DNA from: Sinotaia quadrata
Lineage: Eukaryota; Mollusca; Gastropoda; Architaenioglossa; Viviparidae
Reading direction: 5' to 3'
DNA length: 64,000 bases
NCBI GenBank assembly: GCA_028829895.1
Contig: CM054184.1
Coordinates: forward strand, 51,047,201 to 51,111,200
Shown: positions 25,000-36,335 of the stretch, one piece after another
Position numbering within the stretch: position 1 is the stretch's first letter
How the letters are laid out: every line of letters starts with the position of its first letter
Translations under genes and position numbers: made by a program
The notes under the pieces: model-generated
Told to the model about the DNA's origin: nothing
The model's input: only the letters and a program-made list of their open reading frames with translations
Database searches by the model: none

Positions 25000-25345
25000 G
25001 ACTATATTTTAGAATTAGTTATCAACAAAAGACTATACATGCATATTTTAGAATTCTGACTGAATATTTTAGAATTAGTTCTGAATAAAAGACTATATTA
25101 TATATATTTTAGAATTAGTTCTGAAAAAAGACTATACATATTTTACAATTAGTTCTGAAAAAGACTATATATATATATATTAGAATTATTTCTGAAAAAA
25201 AGACTATATATATTTTAGAATTGGTTCTGAAAAAAAGACTATATATATTTTAGAATTAGTTCTGACAAAAAGACTATATATATTTTAGAATTGGTTCTGA
25301 AAAAAAAGACTATACATATTTTAGAATTGGTTTTGATAAAAAGTT
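25000..25345. repeat. ~36-bp tandem repeat, ~9-10 copies
   Basis: Units read ATATATTTTAGAATTAGTTC followed by TGAAAAAAAGACT. Copies vary in A-run and TA-run length, and some have GGTTCTGA in place of AGTTCTGA. Confidence 0.88.
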
Positions 25346-25686
25346 CAGCAAAGTGCCTAATAACTTTTTTCCTATGATATTTTGCCATGTTACCAGAAAG
25401 CACCCACTGTCAGGAACATTTGATACTGTTGGCAAAAGAAGGGCAGGTTATGAGAAAATACTTGATTCAGAGAAAAATTGCTGTAGAATGTTTTATTTTG
25501 AATCCCTGTTACAGAATTTCATTTTATTAACTGCTTTGTACTTTAGAATACAGAGGTGTTTTACACCTTAACTTTTCAGTTAAATGAACTGAGGATACAG
25601 AATGGAAATTGAGCATGATTTCAGATACACAGATTAAAAATTAATCAATATAGTTAATATTCCCACTAGAGGTATAATTTTTAAGA

Positions 25687-25689
<3 letters not shown>

Positions 25690-25725
<36 letters not shown>
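25690..25725. repeat. (CA)n microsatellite
   Basis: About 18 uninterrupted CA dinucleotides. Confidence 0.92.
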
Positions 25726-25727
<2 letters not shown>

Positions 25728-26249
25728 TCATTAAATTCTCACACACAATTGAATCCAAAGCCATGTGTATTTAGTTGCTCATGTCAATTTCAAGTTCATG
25801 TCTTATTTTATTCTTAAGTTTGAAACATAGTTTTCTCTCTCTCACTTGTACAAATGGGCATTAAAATTTGATTAAACACTTGTTTGCAAAATTGATTTGT
25901 TGTAGGTTAATTTTATGTAATCTTTTTGTCCTATAATGATTAAAATTAATTTGGTTCTGACAGTCAGTTTTTTTGTTTTCAGGTTTTCTTTAGACTTTTT
26001 GTTTGTTTTGTTTTGTGTGTGTTTTAGTTTCTTTAGTAGAGAGATTTAAAGAAATTGATTTTTGTATATTTTTTAAGATGGAGACAAAGAAATTTGACAT
26101 GTATTTGGTATTATGTAACTGATATATTATAATTTGTTGGGTGGTTTTTTTTTTACAAAGATTTTTCTTGTATATTCTGATCCATCTTGTTTACAGATTA
26201 TGTATTTTTTCCCTGTGCAGATTGATATATTCTTAAAATATTCTACTTA

Positions 26250-26720
26250 AAAGAAAACACATTATAGCAGACTACTGTAAATCATTATAGTGAAATCATT
26301 ATAGTAATATATTTTAGCAAATTGTTCAGCAAACTGTTATAGCAAACTATTATGATAAACCTTGAACCACTACTGTTATAGCAAACATTACCATGAACCA
26401 TTAAACACCATGGAGTAACATCTTAATTAAGAGTTATTCTGACATAAGTGCTTAAGGCAAAAATTGTGTTTTGTCACAATCATGATGATAATTAATACAG
26501 CATTTGTCAGATGAATTATAGACATACTTTCTCATGATAAATCCAGCACAGAGGATTTTTCTCTGTTGCAACTCCACTCTTCTATCAATATAGTAAGCCA
26601 TTATAGAACATCAGTAAAACAGACCATTGTAGAATACCATTATATTAAACCATTTTATACTACCGTATAATACACCATTATGGCAACCAATATAGGCTAG
26701 CATAGTACTTTTTGCACGCA
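26250..26720. repeat. degenerate ~20-bp repeat
   Basis: Words such as CATTATAGTAAACCATTATA recur many times with heavy divergence, best seen at 26265-26410 and 26590-26700. Confidence 0.5.
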
Positions 26721-26871
26721 GCACTAAGGATACAATGAAGTTTAGAGCTAACTGTGCATTTTTGCACACATTTGTTTTATTCCTTATGCAGTGAAATAAT
26801 TTAAAGTTCTTCCTTATCCTTTGGGTTTTTTTAGGTTTATTTTATTAACATATAATGCAAAGAATGTCACG

Positions 26872-26913
26872 ATTTTTTTTTGATTTTTTTTTTTTTTTTT
26901 TTGGGGGGGGGGG
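26872..26913. repeat. poly(T)-poly(G) tract
   Basis: Two T runs separated by GA lead directly into a run of about eleven Gs. Similar T-to-G junctions occur at about 35711-35728 and 37603-37637. Confidence 0.9.
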
Positions 26914-26989
26914 ATACAGGCAGCAAAATCACTGGTGCTGGAAGCTGCCATCATCCCAAATAATTAACTTACTGAATAGAATTGTATTC

Positions 26990-27075
26990 TTATCTCCTTT
27001 GTTGTGAGCTCTTTACTCCTTTGATGCAAGCTCGTAAGTCCTTTACTGTGAGCTCTTAACTCCTTTGCTTTAAGC
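26990..27075. repeat. ~22-bp tandem repeat, 4 copies
   Basis: Units resemble CTCCTTTGCTGTGAGCTCTT and lie just left of the LINE fragment. Confidence 0.6.
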
Positions 27076-27177
27076 TTATTAACTTCCTTCACTGCTATGA
27101 AGGTATAATTTACAATATCCAGTTTGATAGCTCATATGTTAAAAAAAGACCTATGTTTTTCTATCTATCTGTCTATC

Positions 27178-28085
27178 CCTTAGTCTTGTCGACCGTTGGG
27201 GCACCTCTGATGACCTGACAACCAGTTTCCTCCATCCCATTCTCTGCTAATCTTACTGTATTGCTCAGTCCTGTCCACTCTAGATGTTATCCTCCCATTT
27301 TTTCCTCTGTCTTCCTCTCCTTCACCCTACTTGTACATTACCTTGCATGATTGTCTTGGCAAGCCCTGTTGATCATGTGACATGCCCATACCATTTCATT
27401 TTTTCATTTTTTAAGTAGCTCTTCATAGGGCCCAATGGTTTGCCTAATTCTGTTTCCCATTTCCTCATTCATAACATGATCTCTATACAAAATGCCAAAC
27501 AACCTTCAAAAGCATCTCATTTCAGTAGCTTGTATCCTCCTTTCGAGATCCGCTGTGAGGGTCCATGACTCACAGGCATATAAAAGACCAATACGACCAA
27601 GGAGTGTATCAGTCTGATCTTTGAGCTGACTGATATGTTTCTGTCTTTCCAAACTGTCTTCAGCCTTGCCATTGCTGTTGTCAGTGCAATCCTGGACAAT
27701 ATTTCAGGTTTTGATCCCTCATCTGTTACAGTGGCTCCTAAGTACTTGAATATATTAACTATTTCCAGTTTCTGATCACCAATCATGATGTCATTGCCAA
27801 TGCCACTGGTGTTGTTGGTCATCAGTTTGATCTTCTCTGCACTGATTTCCATACCAAAAGCAGTAGCTGGCCTTTCCGGTTTTGCCACTACTGAGCTAGC
27901 TCCTCTTCTTTTCCTCCAAGGCCATTGATGTCATCAGCAAAGTGTAAGTTCATTATTGTTCTGCCTCCAATACTGACAGTTCCTTCATGGTCTTCCAGAG
28001 TACCTGTCATGATTCTTTCAAGAAAGATGTTGAAGAGAATAGGTGAAAATACAGAGCCTTGTCTGACTCCCACTGTCCAACAATA
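27178..28085 (-). pseudogene. LINE reverse transcriptase, 5'-truncated and broken
   Basis: On the - strand the first part reads GVRQGSVFSPILFNIFLERI and then NLHFADDINGLGGKEEELAQ. These correspond to the G-x-R-QG and catalytic ADD (here FADDI) motifs of non-LTR retrotransposons. A stop or one-base shift near 27890 separates it from FGMEISAEKIKLMTNNTSGI, FKYLGATVTDEGSKPEIL and KIRLIHSLVVLVFYM. Decayed remains of the C-terminal region continue to about 27178, where a VPQRSTRL-like end is seen. Everything 5' of the QG motif is absent, so it is a dead 5'-truncated copy of the common animal endonuclease/reverse-transcriptase LINE. The clade is uncertain. Confidence 0.9.
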
Positions 28086-29072
28086 TTATGTCCAACATTT
28101 TAAAATATGTTCTGTTACTTCAGCAGATTAGTTCCAGTATAAGTGTAATCTTAATATTTCCTTAGTACATAGTTGGATAACTCACTGGTAACATGCCCAA
28201 GTAGTTTGCAATTGATTTGTGTGTGTGTGTGTGTGTATCATTGGCAAAAAGAATTAAGATTCCTGGGTTATAGGAGAGTTGTTATTGTCCAAGAAATTAC
28301 TTGACAAAACATGCACATTTAAAAAAAAAAATTATGCTTCATGAATTCACCTTTTAATGTACACTTAAGTATTATATGTAATTGAAATCTTCATTAGACA
28401 TCTTTCTGCTGTCTGCTTTTTTAATGCTTATATTAATTTATTTGCAGGGGGTTGGGGAGGTTGTCATCCATGTCTTCTTCAGCTTTTATCAAACCACCCT
28501 TTCCTAATTTTTAGCAGTGGATACATTCATATTCAAGAAATATGCACCAATCATTTTACACCATTGTGTCATCATTTTGATGCCACAGCTGGCACTATGT
28601 GCAATGATTCACACTTAACACAATTCTGATTCATGCTGTAATTTTTAGAAAACTTTGGTCTCTTAATTGTGCTGTAATATTCAAAAACACCTTAAATTGT
28701 GTGGTCAAGTTCATTAACAAATTTATGCTCTGTAAACTGTGCCAAAATGTCTTGAATATGCTGATCCTTTTTATTATCCCATTAATTTCTTCAGCCAACA
28801 GTTTTTCTCTGAATCTTACTCTTTATGTTGCAAAATTATATCTTTAAAAAATTCAAGTATGTAGGAAAGTTTTATGTATATTGGGGAATTTTTCTTTAGT
28901 GTGACAGTCCAAGATTTAAGTTGTAATATTTTTTTCCTGTATTTATCTAAAATCATAGCTATTATGTTGCAATCATGACTGAAATGTGTTATAAGAGTGT
29001 TAGGCCAGGATTTAGCACATCATATTTAAACCCTGCCTATATATGTTTATTTTGCATCATATTTTAGCATGC

Positions 29073-29120
<48 letters not shown>

Positions 29121-29559
29121 ATGTGCATTTGTGTGAGTGTTTGTTTGCTAAAATATGCATATATGTCTAGGCAGTATTTCCTCCTTAACATTTTTATACT
29201 GCAGAAAGTTATGATTCAGAGGCCTTTTAAATTTTCTAGATATTTTGCTACTTGTGCTCTGCCAGACATGCTATATATATATTTTTATCTTTTACCAAAG
29301 AAACAGAATCAGCGATTTTGTTGGGCAGCCTGTACATTTCCTAAACAATTGGATTTTTTTTTAAAATCTGGCCTCTGGCCAGACCGAAGTAATGATACAT
29401 GTGTAATTAATAGGGGAGATAATCAGATGAAATATCAGTGATATTCATAATTTATGTGTATCACATACTTATTCTTTTCTCCATGTGTATCCATTTTTGT
29501 ACATAGTGAAAACAGACTACTGTGCTGCAACCATATTTACACAGCTACTCAATTAAAAC
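28086..29559. other. intergenic sequence with a (TG)n microsatellite
   Basis: The only clear features are a short TG run at about 28219-28236 and a longer one at 29075-29119. The frame through the longer one reads alternating C/V residues and is not a gene. Confidence 0.6.
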
Positions 29560-29740
29560 AGTTAATTGTATGCTGGTATTATCAGAAAGTATTTTGTCGT
29601 TAAAAAGAATGTAATCTGTTTAGTTAAGCAGTTAAATCATAAGCTGGTATTACAGGAAAGTGCTTTGTTGTAACAATATATATATATAACTATCTAGTTA
29701 GCAGTTAATTATATGCTGGTATTACTTGATTTGTAGTGTT
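29560..29740. repeat. ~75-bp tandem repeat, ~2.5 copies
   Basis: Units contain GCAGTTAATTATATGCTGGT and ATTA(T/C)CAGGAAAGT-like words. Confidence 0.65.
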
Positions 29741-30424
29741 AGTACATTTGCCTAACCAGCAGAGCAGTGTTTGTTCAGATCGTATGTGTGTTTGTGTGTG
29801 TTTTGCTACATGTTGTAACTGGGTAAGCCTATTAACTGTATATTGAAAATGATTGTCATTATATCTGTTTATTCAAATATTATCCACTTGAACCATTATT
29901 AATTTGTACACCCTTTTATACAATACATGTATGTATATGTTGGCAATGCTTCACCTGAAGTGGAAATGGCTGCTTAGCATTTATGTTTAGCATTTCATAT
30001 TCTGACATTATTCTGTTGCTCCTGTCTCAAATAATCATCTTGTTAATTAGAAGTGTAATTTTACAGCCCAATAATTAAATAGAATAATTAGAATTGTATT
30101 AGCGCTGCAGGTTAGAGAAACCTTTTTTTAATTGATTCCTGTATGCACTCGGTGATTGTAGCTGAAAGAGATAACTTTCTTCCCCTTATTTGTGTACTAT
30201 TAGTATGTGTGCTGTACACATCTATCTTGTAAATGTGTATTCAAGGTCCCTTAGTAAGGGAAGAACTGTCTGCATTGTGGGCACATATGTGTATGTAATT
30301 ATATATATATATATAATAATTTCCTCTTTCTAACCACATAGCAGTTACATGTGAGAGTGTCAATAAATGACTATGAAATCAGATATTCCTTGTGTGTTTA
30401 TTAATTAAATGCTTCAACACTGTC

Positions 30425-30700
30425 TTCTTACATCCAAAAAATTGATGTATTTAATGTGGTTGGTGTGTATGTAATATGGTTTATATGTGTAGTCTATGTA
30501 TTTAATATGATCAATATGTGTAGTGTGTGTATTTAATATGATCAATATGTGTAGTGTGTGTATTTATTGTTATTGGTTTGCGGAGCCTATGTATTTAATG
30601 TAATTGGTACTTGTAGTCTGTGTATTTAATGTGGTTGGTGTATATTGCCTGTGCATTTAATTTGATTGGTGTGTATTTATGTGTACATTTAGTGTGGTTT
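30425..30700. repeat. ~32-bp degenerate tandem repeat, ~8 copies
   Basis: Units read GTGTAGTCTGTGTATTTAAT followed by (A/G)TG(A/G)T(C/T)(A/G). Two adjacent copies at about 30490-30560 are nearly identical. Confidence 0.75.
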
Positions 30701-30939
30701 GACATGACATCAGAACTGGTGTGCTAAGTGTGCCCAGATTGACTGTGTAATGGAATGTCTTTCTGCATGGTCCATTAATAAAGTGTTTTAGTTAACCGAC
30801 AGTTGGAAAGAACTTTTTGTTTGCTTAAATAATGGACCCTTTGCAGCTGAGGTAAATTATGGTGGATTAGAATTCCCAGAGTTTTGATGTGATTTTATTT
30901 TTGTTTTTTTTTTAAAGAAGCAATACACTCATCATTGCT

Positions 30940-31719
30940 AACTGATAAGTGAACACAAGGGCATTACTGTAATACCATGCTTTTGCTGTCTTTGATAAGT
31001 GAACACTCATTTCCATTGCTATCATACCTTGCTTTTGCTATCTGATAAGTGAACACAATGTCATTGCTATCATACCTTGCTTTTGCTGTCTGATAAGTGA
31101 ACACGATGTCATTGCTATCATACCTTGCTTTAGCTGTCTGATAAGTGAACACGATGTCATTGCTATCATACCTTGCTTTAGCTGTCCAAGTAGACGTGCA
31201 TTGTCATTACTATCTTGCCATGCTTGCTGTCGGTCTTTGATAAGTGAACACTCATGGTCATTGCTCTTATACCATGCTTTTGCTGTCTTTCTTTGATAAG
31301 TGAACACTCAATGCCATTGCTATCATATCATGGTTTTGCTGTTTGCAAACATCATTGCAATTTTTCTCACATTATGCTTGCTGTCTTTGGTATTTGAACA
31401 CTCATTGTCATTGCTATCATACTATGCATGCTTGCTGTCTCTCTTTGATAAGTGAACACTCAATGCCATTGCTACCATACCATGCTTGCTGTCTTTGATA
31501 AGTGAACACTCAATGCCATTGCTACCATACCAAGCTTGCCGTCTTTGATAAGTGAACATTCTATGTTGTCTGACTTGGTAAGTGAACACTCATTGTCATT
31601 GCTATCATCCCATGCTTTTGCTGTCAGTCTTTTGATAAGTGAACGCTCAATGCCATTGCTATCATACCATGCTCTTTCTGTTTGTCTTTGATAAATGAAC
31701 ATTCAATGCCATTCTTATC
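30940..31719. repeat. ~50-bp minisatellite, ~15 copies
   Basis: Units are built on TTGCTATCATACCATGCTTT, TGCTGTCTTTGATAAGTGAA and CACTCAATGCCA, with length variants from 46 to 65 bp. Copies at 31060-31190 are nearly identical. The array stops abruptly at about 31719 and reappears as roughly one and a half copies at 33165-33255. Confidence 0.9.
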
Positions 31720-33165
31720 TGTGGCAGAGTAAATTTGCCTTTCCCTATTTTTAAATTTAATTGTTATATAAATTGTTAAATTGCCTGATTAACCTGACTT
31801 TGGGCACTCCTTTTGATAGTATTTTTGTAAGTGTCAGAGTTGAAGTAAACACCTGAGAAGATTCTAGAAATTGCTGATGTCATGCAAACCATCACAACAG
31901 GGTAAGTAGCTTTTATTATCCAATGGTTATGATTTACGAGAACAAGACCAGCCAATTGGCTGAGAACTAAAAGTTTACCTGCTGTAGAGAAATCTATTGT
32001 CTGATCACTTGAATTTGAAGTGGCAAAGAAGTCCAGTCTTGATGGTGAGTTAAGAGAGAATGGACTTAGAAATATTGCTATTGATATGATATATACTTGT
32101 GTTTTAATAAGATGATTTATGTGAGTATACTATTATTTCTACAAATGATTGAATTAAGCTGCTCATTATAGTGTGCTGGATACTTTAATTATGCTGTGTG
32201 TATGTATTGGGCTAATACCGTTGCAGGAAATTGTAAGTTGAGTCTGGACTGTAAGGAAGAATGGAGTTATAAAGTGATAAATTGTAAACTTTGCATTGTT
32301 CCTTGATTATATTTTTTCAGGGCAAGCAGCCTTTTCTAATTTCTGTGTATGATTTGAATCTCTTGTTATTAATTGTAAGCTGCTGCTATGACCTACCTAG
32401 AGGCAGGGAGCTGTAAGTATAAGAATACACTACACGCCATTGACGTATGACGTCAAGATATGCTGACTACAAGAGCAATTTCTAGTGCAGAGGAGTTGCT
32501 GGAAATTGCAACAATTACTGTTCTGCTTGAAGGAGTTGGCAGAAAGAAAAACCCAGATTAGCTCAAGAGAATAAGTAGCAGAACAGTGCTTAACAAGTGC
32601 AAGAGAAAATGTTAAACCTGGTGTAATAACTTGTGACTGTTGCAAAAGCAAACAAAAGACTATTGAGACCGTGCTTATATCAAGTTATGTGTAACCACTA
32701 TCTAATAACTCCTGTGATTTGTGTTGACTTGTATTTTGGGGATAAAGGATTGTGTAACAGAGAAATTATTTGAACGTGATTTCATGGAAATATTGATGTC
32801 AAGTAATTTTTTTTATTGTATTCGTCATTTGTATATATGATTGTTGATTTAATAAATTTATTGACCATAAGCATATTGACAACCTTATGTTGGAGAAGAA
32901 AGTGAGTGGATGGGAGTTCAATAAATATAGATAATAAATATAGACGGATTTGTCTTTCACCTACAGAATATTGTGTGAGTAAATGTTTATCTTTAATGTT
33001 GTACAAGAGAGAAAACTTTTACAGCACCCACATATCCACCAAGTGAGAGATGAGTGGTGTTTGCTGGAGGATAATTAATAAAATAAATTAAGATTCTCAT
33101 CATTTGTTATTGGCTAAGAATGATTAATTAATTAATAATAATCGTATCCATTAAGTGGTATTGGC
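31720..33165. mobile_element. ~1.45-kb insertion in the 50-bp minisatellite (unclassified)
   Basis: Sequence unrelated to the array separates its two parts. It begins TGTGGCAGAGTAAATTTGCC and ends near GGTATTGGCATC. It contains a perfect palindrome TGACGTCA at 32448-32455, a TATAAG word at 32418 and an AATAAA near 32850. It has no coding frame I recognise and no clear target duplication. An LTR-like or other non-autonomous element is possible. Confidence 0.4.
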
Positions 33166-33255
33166 ATCACATCATTCCATGCTCTTGCTGTTTGTCTTTG
33201 ATAAGTAAACTCTTGGTGCCATTGCTATCATACCATATTTCTAGCTTCTGCATGC
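33165..33255. repeat. detached copies of the 50-bp minisatellite
   Basis: CATGCTCTTGCTGTTTGTCT, TTGATAAGTAAAC and GCCATTGCTATCATACCAT match the array ending at 31719. Confidence 0.85.
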
Positions 33256-33529
33256 TTCTGTTAAGTGATGTATTAATACTCTTTTAGTTGTGCCTGGTGC
33301 TGTAAAATGATGAGCAAAGATATCACATGTAGAAGATACAGTGAAAATATGGAGGATTATTAATGTACAAAATGAAGTGGCCCAAAATTTGAACCTGATG
33401 GGGAAAGAGAACAGTGTTATTGCATAGTAAGAAGTACATGGAGACTATGGACTAAAATGAACCCTTGCTCTTGAGAGTATGGATTGAAATGAGCCCTGGC
33501 TCTTATCACTCTATGGTTTCAAGATGACA

Positions 33530-33815
33530 GTTGTATTGTTTTTACTGACATAGCATTAGCTTATATATTGTTTCACTGATATAATATTAACTTACTGTTT
33601 TACAGATGTAGTATTAGTTTAGAACTATAATAACATTAGCTTATATATTGTTTCACTGATGTAATATTAACTTACTGTTTTACAGATGTAGTATTAGTTT
33701 AGAACTATAATAACATTAGCTTAGGTAGTGTTTTACTGGTGTAGCAATAACTACACGGTTTTACTCACATAGACTTAGCTTGATAATATTTCACTCACAT
33801 AATCTACATAGGCAA
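33530..33815. repeat. 80-bp tandem repeat, ~3 copies
   Basis: ATTAGCTTATATATTGTTTC starts units at 33554 and 33635; a third, diverged unit starts at 33715. The first two are nearly identical, with a period of 80-81 bp. Confidence 0.9.
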
Positions 33816-34219
33816 AGTGTGAGTCTGTTATGTTAGTTCTAAACTTTCTGTTGTCTATATGTTTAATTCCCAGTCACATTGAGAGAACTCAGTTTCTTTT
33901 ATGTTATTTAGAGAGAGCACGCTGTTCACTGACTATATCTGTTCAGGCTTGAGTGAGCATGACTTGGGTGTATATTTGTGCTATCAGTTTGGTGTACAAC
34001 CAATCATGTCTTTTGTGGACTGGCTCATAAACCTAAGGCATGGCAAAAGGAGTGGCATGCCAACAGTCATCATCACATTCTCAAACCTATGTCACAGCAC
34101 TGCAAGTGTATTATAATGTACTTTAAATGTGTAACGTCTTGCATTACATCCTATATGTCACAGCACTACAAGTTTAAATGTGTAATGTCTTGCAATACAT
34201 CCTAATTTGCTATTGTGCT

Positions 34220-34790
34220 ACTGAATAGGTTAACTGCATTTGTGCTTTGTTTCTTTAATGTATTAGTGTCTTCCACTCATCACATCTTTATTAGTCTTGT
34301 ATTTATTGCATCTTTAACTGAATTTGTGCCTTCTGTTGTTGCATTGATTTAGTGTCTTGTTTTATTTGTCTTTAATTGTATTGGTGTCATCTGATGTTGT
34401 AATATTAACTACATTAGTGTCTTTCATAGTCGAGTTAGCTTATTAGTATCCTGCGTTAAATGAATTGACTCTATTAGTATCTTGTGTAAAAGAATCATGT
34501 GTCTTGCCTGAGTTGTTAATTGTATTAGCATGTTGTGGTGTAGCATCTTAAACTGTTTTAGAGTCACATGTTAGTGCATCTTTAGCTGTTTAATGTATTA
34601 TCTTATTTTCTTTTAAAGTATTGGTGTCATTTGATATAGCAGGTTTGTCGTATAGTATTAATCTTTTGGTATAATATCTTGAACTGTATTAGTGCCTTGT
34701 GGTATTACATCTTTAACTTTGTATTGGTGTCTTTAGGTATAGTATTTTAACTATATTATTATCTTTAGGCATAGCGTCTTAATTGTGTTG
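34220..34790. repeat. degenerate ~30-33-bp tandem repeat, ~18 copies
   Basis: Units resemble AACTGTATTAGTGTCTTGTG followed by (G/T)T(A/G)TTGCATCTTT. All copies are diverged. Confidence 0.7.
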
Positions 34791-35194
34791 TCTTGTATGA
34801 CATTTATTTTCTCTAATTTAAAAATGCAGTTGACAACTAATCATGATACTCTTGGGTATTTTAACAGTACAAAACTTCATATATTTAAAATTGCTCCCTT
34901 AACACCAACAGAATCATCACTGAGTATATACTTTTATAAACCCAGTGCTTGGAGCTATCCTGAATTGGAGGAACAAGCTCTTTTTACTTTCTTGAATAAA
35001 TTCCTTTTTTTTTCCCCCACTGAATAACTCACTTAAGCACCTCCACTTGCAACGGAGGATCATTTTTCAAAATTGTCAGTCTAGTTATACGTTTATCTGC
35101 CCACCTTTCTCTTTAATCAGAACCTTTAACTATGGAGCTGATCAATTAATCTATCACAGGTGAAAGTTTTGACATTAGGAACTCTGTTTCTACA

Positions 35195-35425
35195 CTGTGA
35201 TGGTTTTGAGATGCTTTGTTATCAGCATACCACAGTCACTATCAGCAGGCCCAGTTACCAGTGTTTAGCAGGTAACAATCACCTGTTACCAGCAGGCTGC
35301 AACTAGTGCAAGCATTTTGTCAGCTTGCAGCAATCACTATTATAAGCAGGTCACATTCACCTATCATCAGAAAACAATTGCCCGTTATCAGCAGGACATA
35401 ATTACCAGTGGTGATAGTTGTGCAA
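35195..35425. repeat. ~22-bp degenerate tandem repeat
   Basis: Words such as GTTACCAGCAGG and CAACAATCACCTGTTATCAG recur about nine times. Confidence 0.65.
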
Positions 35426-36119
35426 TATAAATTCAGGTCTGACTATTTAGCATGCTCTTCTTTAACAGTGTGAATCCTGGTTTTTTTTTTAATTTGATGA
35501 ATTTACATGACAGTATTCAATGATTATGTTTCAAATACATGTAATTATTCAGTTACAACATGTTTTTTTTTAATGACTTTGCAGCCTTTAGAAATAAATG
35601 TTTGGTTTTTTTAAAATCCTGATATAATTTATTACAGAACAAAAGAGAGATATTTTAAAAAATGGTTTATATAAACAACAAACACAGATATGTATTTCAT
35701 GGCTTGCAACCTTTTTTCTGGGGGGGGAACCCTGCAAAGCCAACCTTTAATTAAAATTTCCAATACCTGATCCATGTAACAAGCACAATATATAAATAAT
35801 AATTATTTTTTAAAATCTAAATTAACAACATACACATTCCATATTATCAATGTATTCTGTAAACTGGCAACAAGTATAGTTCATGCCTGCTGAAGGCAGT
35901 TTTCTGCAATCAGATATGTACACATATTAAGAAATTCTTTGAAAAATGTTTACATATTTTCTCAAAAGTCTCATAATAAAATTTTATTTGTATAGAGCAG
36001 TAGATAGAATTTGCAAGAGAGACTATTTTGGGAGAAAAGCAAGGAGAAGAGCTAATAATAATTTAATGTACAAGACTATGCATGCTAGGCAAAATAGCAA
36101 ATAAAAGTTTAAAACTTTA

Positions 36120-36335
36120 AGGTATTTCAGACTAGTTATTACATTGGAGAACTAGTGGCTCAACTAAAATCTCAGTCCCCAAAACCTATGCTAGTCACTA
36201 AGCTAATAATCACTAGAATCCATGCTAGATAACTAGTTACAAAACTAATGTCTCACTTACTAGAAACAATACTAGGCAACTAGTTACACGACTGAAATCC
36301 TTTGCTAGTCAATTAGTCAGTAAAATTTTTGTTAA
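36120..36335. repeat. ~38-bp degenerate tandem repeat
   Basis: Units contain CTAGTTACAAAACTAA(A/T) and TC(T/C)CACT(T/C)ACTAGAA with strong divergence. Confidence 0.55.

Noticed and set aside
29043..29441. 132-codon plus-strand frame
   Set aside because: Its start is an alternating Cys/Val run from a (TG)n microsatellite and the rest shows no family similarity.
30964..31702. Minus-strand frames with repeated YQTAKARYDSND-like peptides
   Set aside because: They are translations of the 50-bp minisatellite in several frames; lengths are broken by stops and there is no independent coding signal.
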